Source: an uncultured Eubacterium sp.
Lineage (GTDB): Bacteria; Bacillota; Clostridia; Lachnospirales; Lachnospiraceae
Assembly (NCBI GenBank): GCA_934338065.1
Contig: CAKRGX010000024.1
Coordinates: 1 to 17,675 of the forward strand
Direction: 5' to 3'
DNA length: 17,675 nt
Below are positions 1 to 6,900 of this stretch, piece by piece (positions within the stretch are counted from its first letter, which is position 1; each line of letters begins with the position of its first letter). The translations under genes were made by a program, and so were the position numbers. The notes below the pieces were generated by a model that had not been told where the DNA came from, searched no databases, and saw only the letters and a list, made by a program, of their open reading frames with translations.

Positions 1-117
1 TTGATTGAAGCAACCGGAACTTATAGTGACACAATTACACTTCCTGATGGTGGAAATTATATTGGCATTGAATGTGAGAATTTCACTGGAAACATTGAAT
101 TAAATATTGAACTATAA
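1..117 (+). CDS. 3' end of an unrecognised gene (5' end outside window)
   Basis: The first base opens a reading frame of 38 codons that ends at TAA 115-117. The peptide (…TITLPDGGNYIGIECENF…) is acidic and rich in Thr, Gly and Asn, in the style of the last beta-strands of an extracellular or lipoprotein domain, but I do not recognise the family. Its start lies outside the window. Homology to the neighbouring antisense transposase remnant stops about 25 bases beyond this stop codon, so the insertion that left the remnant arrived just downstream of this gene. Whether the gene is intact upstream cannot be judged. Confidence 0.45.
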   Translation: MIEATGTYSDTITLPDGGNYIGIECENFTGNIELNIEL

Positions 118-137
118 ATGAGAAAATTTGAAAAATT

Positions 138-525
138 GCCTGATGCCCATAGTCCTGTTTTCCTTTCAAATGAGATTGATGAAAATACGCATCTTCAATC
201 GGATGCAGAGCCTGTGACGAAGGCTTTGTCTTTGAAGCTATCGTATCGTCAACAATACAGAAAACAGGTTTTCTAGTGCGGGCTGCTTCTGAATAAATAA
301 TCTCAATGACAGACCTTTTTAATGTATCTGAAAGCAATGATTCATCCCACTTTCCAGAGTTGAGGAAATGGGCAATTGTAGTTCTGTGGCAAGAACTGTT
401 TTTAGCAAAATCCGTGGTTTTCCCATGGTATCCAGAAAGATGCTAATCAGGATACTCATAAGATGATTGATCATTCGATTAGAATACGATTTGCATAAAT
501 TTAATTTTTTAAACTGGTTGTATAT
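138..525 (-). pseudogene. DDE transposase remnant (frameshifted, 3'-truncated)
   Basis: On the minus strand two frames give adjoining pieces of one IS transposase. The first piece (about 525 to 435) contains KSYSNRMINHLMSILISIFL. The reading then shifts near 430-440 to SGYHGKTTDFAKNSSCHRTT and runs on to IVDDTIASKTKPSS and SHLKGKQDYGHQ. The DD of IVDDT is probably the first catalytic Asp of the DDE triad. After DYGHQ (near 140) the sequence stops looking like transposase and becomes the antisense of the upstream gene's tail, so the second half of the catalytic core is gone. No terminal inverted repeats or target duplication are visible. I cannot name the IS family with confidence. The element is dead. 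Confidence 0.8.
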
Positions 526-600
526 GAATCAGTTCACCATGTCACTTTTATTTTGTGTTATACTGTTTTATATAATTTTCTTGGTCTCCGTTGCCGCTTC

Positions 601-691
601 GGTCGGCACAGAGCAGATGTCCACCGGACATCTTGTGGTCTTCGCTTCGCTACGGTCGGTGCAAAGCGGACATCCACCGGATGTCCTGCAC
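601..691. repeat. Two tandem palindromic repeat units, 53-base period
   Basis: Two units begin with GGTCGG at 601 and 654. Unit 1 contains the hairpin AGATGTCC-ACC-GGACATCT (615-633). Unit 2 contains GGACATCC-ACC-GGATGTCC (668-686). Each has a second outer arm separated by a 4-base bulge (CACA/TGTG with GAGC in unit 1; GTGCA/TGCAC with AAGC in unit 2). The arms differ between units but stay complementary, so the fold is conserved through paired changes. The segment is richer in GC than its surroundings. It resembles a dispersed REP- or MITE-like element, which is inference. Confidence 0.7.
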
Positions 692-906
692 CCTTGTATT
701 TTCCCTTATCAGAGTTCGTAAACACTGATGGAACGATATAACACAAGGGAAACAATAAGGGGAAGTTCACCTGCGAAAAATCCAGTGTTTTCAATGGCTT
801 CCAGAGAATTTAATAACAAAATATAACAGTTATTAAATCTCTTAAAACAATTGAAATCTCAATCGAGATTTGTGTGGATGTAAATTTCGATTCTTCTTTG
901 ATTGGG

Positions 907-936
907 AAAAGGTAGACTTGATAAAGTCTACCTTTT
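907..936. terminator. Perfect 13-bp hairpin, probable bidirectional terminator
   Basis: AAAAGGTAGACTT (907-919), loop GATA, and AAGTCTACCTTTT (924-936) are perfectly complementary. The arms begin with A4 and end with T4, so a transcript from either side would end in a stem followed by a short U run. It insulates the RhuM promoter from the repeat region upstream. No intact gene ends directly beside it, so it may belong to a lost gene. Confidence 0.6.
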
Positions 937-962
937 GTTGCAAATAAAACTCGGCAAAAAGA

Positions 963-991
963 TTGACAAGTGTACTTGGCAATATTATATT
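963..991 (+). promoter_or_regulatory. Sigma-A promoter of the RhuM remnant with repeated motifs
   Basis: TTGACA (963-968), 17 bases, TATATT (986-991) is a near-consensus promoter. The motif AACTTGGCAAA occurs three times as a direct repeat: 948-958 (AACTCGGCAAA), 973-983 (TACTTGGCAAT, inside the spacer) and 1006-1016. Copies 1 and 3 lie in longer near-identical direct repeats starting TTGCAAATA (938-964 and 996-1023). TATATTTG/CAAATATA form an inverted pair over the -10. This is operator-like architecture; the regulator is unknown. Confidence 0.6.
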
Positions 992-1028
992 TGAATTGCA
1001 AATATAACTTGGCAAATGAGATTCGATT

Positions 1029-1418
1029 ATGGAAAGAGAAGAAATTTTGAAAAGAGCACAGGGTAAAAAACTTGATGCAAGAGAACTTCAAGTAAAAGAT
1101 AAGTCTATGATGTGGTCATATATTGAAATGCGTTACGAGAATGAAAATATCTGGCTTACGCAGAAGATGATGGCTGTTCTTTATGATGTTTCTCTACCGA
1201 CGATTAATGAACACATCAAAAAGATTTATGCCGATGGAGAACTGGCAGAGGAGTCTACTATTCGGAAATTCCGAATAGTTTAGAAAGAGGGAACACGAAA
1301 GGTTAATCGTGAGTTGACACATTATAATTTACTGATGATCATTGCTGTGGGATTTAATGAATCCAATATGAAACTGTTTCGTCAGGAAGCTTGTCTTTTT
1401 AATCTGCAATTGATATAA
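1029..1418 (+). pseudogene. RhuM-family protein, N-terminal part, broken by amber codon
   Basis: The frame starts at ATG 1029 and reads 84 residues typical of the RhuM (virulence protein RhuM) N-terminal DNA-binding-like region: NIWLTQKMMAVLYDVSLPTI, then ADGELAEESTIRKFRIV. A TAG at 1281-1283 interrupts it where relatives in my memory have Gln (CAG to TAG is one change). The same frame resumes with KEGTRKVNRELTHYNLLMIIAVGF, again RhuM-like. After IAVGF the match fades and the frame ends at TAA 1416-1418. So there is an amber codon and the rest of the protein is missing. The function of RhuM proteins is poorly known; they often sit in mobile or defence regions. The start has only a weak ribosome binding site. 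Confidence 0.75.
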
Positions 1419-1419
1419 T
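1391..1419 (+). promoter_or_regulatory. Promoter of the LysR-type regulator gene
   Basis: TTGTCT (1391-1396), 17 bases, TATAAT (1414-1419), with an extended TGA before the -10. It would give a leader of about 37 bases before ATG 1463. The -10 overlaps the last codons of the dead RhuM frame. Confidence 0.65.
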
Positions 1420-1462
1420 TATAGGAGCAGTAGGTATCAAACAGTTGCTCAAAAGGAGTATT

Positions 1463-2362
1463 ATGACACTTCAACAACTAAAATATGTAATCACTGTAGC
1501 TGAAACCGGAACAATTACCGAGGCAGCAAACAAACTGTATCTTTCACAACCAAGTCTGACAAACGCTATTCATGAACTTGAGAAGGAAATGCATCTTGTC
1601 ATCTTTAATAGAACAAACAAAGGTATTACCCTGTCTAGAGAAGGGGAAGAGTTTTTGGGATATGCCCGTCAGGTACTGGAACAGGCTTCTATTCTGGAAG
1701 ACAAATATAAGAAGCAGAATGGCGGAAGAAAGTATTTTTGCATTTCCACACAGCACTATTCCTTTGCCGTGAATGCCTTTGTTGACCTGATCAAGGCATA
1801 TGGTCAGGATGAGTATGACTTCAGTTTACGGGAGACGCAGACATATGAGATTATTGAAGATGTGGCACAAATGAGGAGCGAGATTGGCATCCTGTTTTTC
1901 AATCATTTTAACGAAAAGGTTCTGCAGAAAATTCTTCGATCACATGACCTTGAATTTCATGAACTGTTTCAGGCTTCTCCCCATGTGTTTATCAGCAGAA
2001 CGCATCCTTTGTCACACCATAAAGTGATTACAAATGAAGAACTGGAAACATATCCCTATCTGTCTTTTGAGCAGGGCGAACACAATTCCCTATACTTTTC
2101 AGAGGAAATTTTTTCTTCTTCCATGCGGAAAAAAAATATACGTGTGAGAGACCGCGCAACACTATTTAACCTTTTGATCGGGCTCAATGGCTATACCGTG
2201 TGCAGTGGTGTGATCGACCAGAAACTAAATGGAGAAGATATCATTGCTGTTCCCCTGGCCGACGAGAGTGATATGCGAATTGGTTATGTCACCCATCGTA
2301 AGGGGCGCATGAGTATCTTAGGCTCTTCCTATCTTGATTATATAAAAAAATATCTGCATTAA
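1463..2362 (+). CDS. LysR-type transcriptional regulator
   Basis: This encodes a 299-residue LysR-type regulator, about the usual family length. The N-terminal winged HTH covers roughly residues 1-60 (LQQLKYVITVAETGTITEAA, LYLSQPSLTNAI, then NRTNKGITLSREGEEF). A linker helix and a periplasmic-binding-protein-like effector domain follow (about 88-295). ATG 1463 is preferred over a TTG 18 bases earlier because AGGAG (1454-1458) sits 4 bases before it. The gene has its own promoter and runs in the same direction as the MetE-like gene 127 bases downstream. A LysR-type dyad lies in that gap, so the downstream gene is the likely target. The effector is unknown; a sulfur or methionine signal would fit the neighbour (inference). 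Confidence 0.9.
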   Translation: MTLQQLKYVITVAETGTITEAANKLYLSQPSLTNAIHELEKEMHLVIFNRTNKGITLSREGEEFLGYARQVLEQASILEDKYKKQNGGRKYFCISTQHYSFAVNAFVDLIKAYGQDEYDFSLRETQTYEIIEDVAQMRSEIGILFFNHFNEKVLQKILRSHDLEFHELFQASPHVFISRTHPLSHHKVITNEELETYPYLSFEQGEHNSLYFSEEIFSSSMRKKNIRVRDRATLFNLLIGLNGYTVCSGVIDQKLNGEDIIAVPLADESDMRIGYVTHRKGRMSILGSSYLDYIKKYLH

Positions 2363-2367
2363 TCTGC

Positions 2368-2394
2368 TTATCCATAGTTTAAAGCTATGGATAA
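2368..2394. promoter_or_regulatory. Perfect dyad: LysR-type operator or regulator terminator
   Basis: TTATCCATAG (2368-2377), 7 bases, CTATGGATAA (2385-2394) is a perfect 10-bp inverted repeat. Its core ATAG-N7-CTAT fits the T-N11-A LysR box. Its centre (2381) lies about 66 bases before the predicted transcription start of the downstream gene, the classical LysR recognition-site position. It also begins 5 bases after the regulator's stop and is followed by CTCTCTTTTA, so it could act as a weak terminator. Confidence 0.6.
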
Positions 2395-2411
2395 CTCTCT
2401 TTTATATGTAT

Positions 2412-2440
2412 TTTTCAAATACTATTTTCCCCCTTATACT
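2412..2440 (+). promoter_or_regulatory. Promoter of the MetE-like methyltransferase
   Basis: TTTTCA (2412-2417), 17 bases, TATACT (2435-2440). The -35 is weak, as expected for an activator-dependent promoter. The predicted start near 2447 leaves a leader of about 43 bases, too short for an S-box or T-box riboswitch; none is seen. Confidence 0.5.
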
Positions 2441-2489
2441 TAAGAAAAAAAGATATGAGCAACATAAAGCTCAGAAATGGGGGACAAAT

Positions 2490-3608
2490 ATGAATACAAT
2501 ACAGACACCATACCGATATGATTTCGTAGGAAGTTTTTTGAGACCGCAGAGACTGAAAGATGCGAAAGCTGCCTATGCAAAAGGAACATTAACTCAGGAA
2601 CAATTTGATTCAATCGTAAATGATGAGATTACCAAAGTTGTTGCCAAACAAAAAGAATTAGGCTTTCATGTTATTACCGATGGCGAATTCCGAAGAACTT
2701 TCTGGCACCTGGATTTTATGTGGGGTCTGGATGGTATTGCTCATAAAAGCACAGGGAATGGCGTTGCATTTAATGACGAACTTGCTGTACTGGATGATAC
2801 CTATCTGATTGGGAAGATCAAACCAAAAAAGCATCCTTTTGTGGAATACTTCCGATTTTTAAAACAATTTGAAGACGCCGATACCGTAGCGAAATATACC
2901 ATCCCCGCACCGGCTCAGACATTTCAGCAATTAATCGTCCCAGCCAACTACAAAACAACAAAAAAATATTATCCAACAAACGAAGAATTAATTCATGATA
3001 TCGGTACCGCATACCAGAATGTTATCAGACAATTCTACGATGCCGGCTGCCGCAATCTTCAATTAGACGATTGTACCTGGGGAGCAATTGTTGGTGACGC
3101 AGCCAGACAAAGATATGAAGCACTTGGCATTGACCTTGAAGAGGTGAAAGCACAACTTCTTGCCGTAAACAATCTCGCACTGAAAGGGAAACCGGAAGAT
3201 ATGGTAATAACTTCTCACATCTGCAGAGGCAATTATCATTCCACTTTTTTTACAAGCGGACCATACGATACTGTCGCCGACTATGTGTTTGCCAGGGAAA
3301 AGGTAGACGCACTATTTTTAGAGTACGACGACGAACGTTCGGGTGGATTTGCACCATTGGAAAAGGTTTCGCCGGACAAAAAAGTTGTCCTGGGACTAAT
3401 TACAACCAAGACACCAAAGCTGGAAAACAAAGATGAAGTCATAGCAAGGATTCACGAAGCCGCACAATACATCCCCCTCGATCGATTGTATCTGAGTCCG
3501 CAATGCGGATTCGCTTCCTGTGAAATCGGTAATAAGTTAACAGAAGAAGAACAATGGGCTAAGCTTTCCTTAGTGAAAGAAATTGCCGAAGAAGTCTGGA
3601 GCCGATAA
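2490..3608 (+). CDS. MetE C-terminal-like cobalamin-independent methyltransferase (YxjG type)
   Basis: This encodes 372 residues with the fold of the catalytic C-terminal half of MetE. It lacks the N-terminal folate-binding half, so it matches stand-alone proteins such as Bacillus YxjG/YxjH. These are thought to transfer a methyl group to homocysteine in the cytosol. The zinc/thiolate ligands are all present: His243 and Cys245 (SHICRGNYHS), Glu278 (LFLEYDDERSGGF) and Cys339 (LSPQCGFAS). The N-terminus has YDFVGSFLRP and the mid part TDGEFRRTFWHLDFMWG, both usual for the family. ATG 2490 is chosen because a GGGGG tract (2479-2483) precedes it; an in-frame ATG at 2406 lies upstream of the promoter -10. 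The methyl donor is not visible from sequence. LysR control is inferred from the dyad upstream. Confidence 0.9.
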   Translation: MNTIQTPYRYDFVGSFLRPQRLKDAKAAYAKGTLTQEQFDSIVNDEITKVVAKQKELGFHVITDGEFRRTFWHLDFMWGLDGIAHKSTGNGVAFNDELAVLDDTYLIGKIKPKKHPFVEYFRFLKQFEDADTVAKYTIPAPAQTFQQLIVPANYKTTKKYYPTNEELIHDIGTAYQNVIRQFYDAGCRNLQLDDCTWGAIVGDAARQRYEALGIDLEEVKAQLLAVNNLALKGKPEDMVITSHICRGNYHSTFFTSGPYDTVADYVFAREKVDALFLEYDDERSGGFAPLEKVSPDKKVVLGLITTKTPKLENKDEVIARIHEAAQYIPLDRLYLSPQCGFASCEIGNKLTEEEQWAKLSLVKEIAEEVWSR

Positions 3609-3610
3609 CT

Positions 3611-3778
3611 ATGATTGGCGCATGGAAGACACCGTCTGTCTCCATGCGCCACAAGTATAAGACAGTCAATGAACAGATGCACGCTTATGGCTTGAAGGTC
3701 ATTGAAGTCGATTTAAAAGAAATATTAAATGGCGGCGGTGGCCCTCACTGCATGTCGTTCCCTCTGGAACGGGCATAA
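3611..3778 (+). pseudogene. 3' remnant of an arginine-deiminase-superfamily gene
   Basis: A 55-codon frame begins 2 bases after the methyltransferase stop and ends at TAA 3776-3778. Its second half reads GLKVIEVDLKEILNGGGGPHCMSFPLER, which is the C-terminal catalytic loop of guanidino-group-modifying enzymes (arginine deiminase, amidinotransferase, dimethylargininase); the Cys of GGGGPHC is the nucleophile. A full enzyme is about 250-400 residues, so at least four fifths is absent, including the other catalytic residues. The frame has no ribosome binding site apart from codons of the upstream gene. It is best read as a deletion scar. Which superfamily member it was cannot be told. Confidence 0.65.
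3617..3650. repeat. GC-rich inverted repeat just after the methyltransferase gene
   Basis: GGCGCATGGA (3617 onward) pairs with TCCATGCGCC (ending 3650), and the stem continues inward with GACA/TGTC after one bulged A. There is no T run on either side, so it is not a standard intrinsic terminator. It could slow or protect the 3' end of the methyltransferase mRNA, or simply be coding sequence of the remnant in which it lies. Confidence 0.5.
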
Positions 3779-3838
3779 AACTTTAATCCCCGGAATCTCG
3801 CATTTTAAAGATGCTGCCGGCTTATATAGTCAAAACAG

Positions 3839-3898
3839 AAAAAGAAGTTCAATTCGTGAGAACGGACTCAGGCGAATGAACTTCTTTTACTATTTTCT
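3839..3898. terminator. Bidirectional terminator between convergent units
   Basis: AAAAGAAGTTCAATTCG (3840-3856) pairs with CGAATGAACTTCTTTT (3873-3888), a stem of about 16 bp with one bulged A and a 16-base loop. T-rich tracts follow on both strands (CTTCTTTTACTATTTT on plus; CTTCTTTTTCTGTTTTG on minus). It serves the methyltransferase unit on the left and the beta-galactosidase gene on the right, whose stop codon is at 3903. Confidence 0.75.
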
Positions 3899-3902
3899 AG
3901 TT

Positions 3903-6900
3903 TTATGCTTTCTTTGCTTTCGAATACGTACTACATAATTTTTTATTACCTTCCAGTTTTACAATAGCACGAAGTTTTATCGTATACCTCTTTCCTTTTT
4001 TGGCTTTCAACTGATAAGAAACTTTATTTCCTTTCACAGTTATTGCTTTTTTGAATTTTCCTTTTCCTGCTTTGACATAAACCTCCATCTTATCTGCCTT
4101 GCACTTCTTCCATACTATATGGATTCTGCGTCCTTTTTTCTTTACTGAACGCAACTGCGGACGAGCCGGCTTTGCAGCAGTTTTTATCAGCGCTGTGACA
4201 TTGGCAGCCTGTGCAGCCACAATCTTATACTGATAATGAGTTCCTGCCTTACATGTCTTATCCGTATAGGTTGTTCGCTGTATATTCTTCGCCAGCGTAA
4301 TCCAGTTCCTGCCAGATGCCTCACTACGTCTTACTTCATAGGAAGTGCCACTGGCTCCCTTCCAGTTCAATGTAATAGCCTTCGTAGTGATCTTAGCTGT
4401 CTGCAGGTCTGTGATAGTTGCCGCCGGTGATGCTTGTGGCGGATTTTTTTGTGTATTCGTGTTTCCGTTGTCCTTTTTGTCATCGTTGGACGGATCCTTA
4501 TTGTCTTTTGGCTCCTCGATAAAGTCATCCCCGGACTCTGGCTCATAACGATATTTTCTTGTAAGTTCCGTCAGATTGTCTGCCTTCGTCGTATCATATG
4601 GCAGCAACGTATATTCGTAGGAATAAGCTTTTGTATTAGGAAGTGTATACTCTGTCAAAGTGTCCGGACCACAACTCTTGTTTCCTGTACCTGCTGAGGC
4701 AAGATTCACAGAAAGTACTGTATCTTTCAATGGGCTGAGCTGATACGGATGTCTGGCCTTTGTCATATCCTGCACTGTAAAATGAAGTGCCGATGTTTCA
4801 ACATCTTTTTTACTGGCAACAACAAGTGCTTCCTTTTTCTTCGGATCTGTCACGGTAAACCATTTTGTTCCTGTCAGCGTACCGGTATCCTGCGTATCAA
4901 GATAAGGATAAAACATCTCCGATACCGTTGACTGATACTTATTCACTATAGCAAAATTATTACGGTCACTCATTGACTCTACTGGCCCATTACCATACCA
5001 CGTTATATTTTCATAGCCCTCCGGCAGACGCATTTCCGTACCAATACGCAGATATTTCTTCAACTTTGTATTCGTTGCATCCGTTGTCATTTTTACTGTT
5101 ATGGCACCATTTGCCTCTATCGTGTAGTCCATGGATACCTTAAGATCCGGCTGCTTGGTAAAAGCATACGCCGTATGAATATAGAAACGGCCATCTTTCT
5201 TTGTCTTGATTGCATATTCTTTGAGACTCTGTCCGGTTGTCGCCGTTTTCCACTTCGTGTCATGTGAACCATCATTATTCAGTGGAGCACGATAGAAATT
5301 AGGAACCGGTCCCTCTGACATTAACAAAGTTCCACGGTATTTATATTCTTTCATTGTGCCGTTTGTTTTGTTGATAGAAAATGAGAATTCCTCTCCCTTT
5401 ACTTCTATGGTATCTGTTGTATCCTGAATATCTACCTTTCCGGCAGCAACTGAAAAATCTTTCTTTTCCACTGCTTCTCCCAGACAGAACTGCTCATGTG
5501 CAACTTCATGACCAGCCTTTGCATACAGGGTATCTGCCTTCTGCCGTACCTCGATTGTCAGATAGTATTCCGCACCTTCTTTGCGGTCTTTTGGCATTTT
5601 CCCCAAATACGGAAGTAAAATCTCTTTCTTCTCTCTTGCTGCCACATCAGCCACTGCCGTGCCAGATGCAATCTCTGTATCATCCTCAGACAATTTCCAT
5701 ATAATATCATATTGATTTAAATTATCAAAAGAAGATTCATTGTAAACATTTACTTTTCCTTTTGCAAGATCTTCATCGGATGCCGTAAACCAGAAGTTCT
5801 GATATACATATTTTACTTCATATAATTCCGGCTGCACATCCCGATCGGGCGAAAGCAGACCGTTGACACAGAAAGAACCATCATTTGGCTGATCCTTCCA
5901 GTCTCCGCCATAGGCGTAATATTTTCCCTTAACTTCATCGGCATATAGTGCCTTATGTGCATAATTCTGTGAATAATAATCAAATTTTCCACTTGGCACG
6001 TTTACCAGACGGGATTGATCTACCCAGTCCCAGATAAAACCACCTAACATATTTTCTGAAGTCCGAATTGCCTGCCAGTATTCCTTGATATTTCCTACCG
6101 CATTTCCCATCGCATGGTCATACTCACACATAACGTATGGCATCTTGCTCCTTGCCTTACTTTTCACTGTTGACACCGTTGGATACATGTTACTTCCCAT
6201 GTCAACACCATTCTGATCGCCGGAACTCTCACAATGGATCGGTCTTGTCGAATCATTTTTCTTAAAATACTGGATTAGATCATAGAACATGCCATCGGCA
6301 TAATTTTTATCCGATGTATAGTAGTTTTCATTTCCCGTTGACCACATAATGACACTGGTCCGGTTCCGTAATCTTTCATACGCCGTTACGGTCCGGTCCA
6401 TGATCATATTTTTAAAATGTTTCTGGCTATCCCCTTTATTCATAAGTGCATGAGACTCATTGTTCGTCTCTGCCATCACATACAGACCATACTTATCACA
6501 TAAATAATACAGATATTCATCATTGCTGTAATGTGAAGTACGCACTGCATTCAGGTTAAAACGCTTCATTGTCTCAATATCTTTTTCTGCTGTCTTTTTC
6601 GGTACATATTTACCATAAACCGGATCCGTATCATGACGGTTTGTTCCCTTCAGAAGCAATGGTTTGCCATTGATCTTCATTGGCTTATATTCCTTATCCT
6701 GTGTGCTTCTCTGACCATTACTGTCAACCTGGCTGCTCACAAACTCAATCTCACGGAAACCTAACTGCTGCGAAACACTTTCTACATATTCTCCTGTCTT
6801 TTTATTATGCAGAGACATAACCATTGTATAGAGATTTGGCTGTTCCGCAGACCACAGCTTCGGTTCATACACCATGTGAGAACCATTGGCACTGACAACT

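Larger units (their letters stand above)
541..1028. other. 488-base stretch without a credible gene
   Basis: Short open frames here are shadows of repeat DNA and do not resemble proteins. The stretch holds the tandem palindromic repeat (601-691), featureless AT-rich DNA (about 692-906), a strong hairpin (907-936), and the promoter with repeated motifs in front of the RhuM remnant (938-1023). Nothing else is seen. Confidence 0.6.

Noticed and set aside
467..794. Overlapping open frames of 60-85 codons on both strands around the palindromic repeat
   Set aside because: They read through the symmetric repeat, have no ribosome binding site and no protein-like sequence; the DNA is better explained as a repeat.
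810..1091. 93-codon minus-strand frame
   Set aside because: It runs antisense over the hairpin, the promoter and the RhuM start and lacks protein features.
2406..2489. Upstream ATG that would add 28 residues to the MetE-like protein
   Set aside because: The added residues are unlike the family, the codons overlap the promoter -35 and -10, and ATG 2490 has its own ribosome binding site.
3617..3650. Inverted repeat as an intrinsic terminator
   Set aside because: No T run follows on either strand; recorded only as an inverted repeat.
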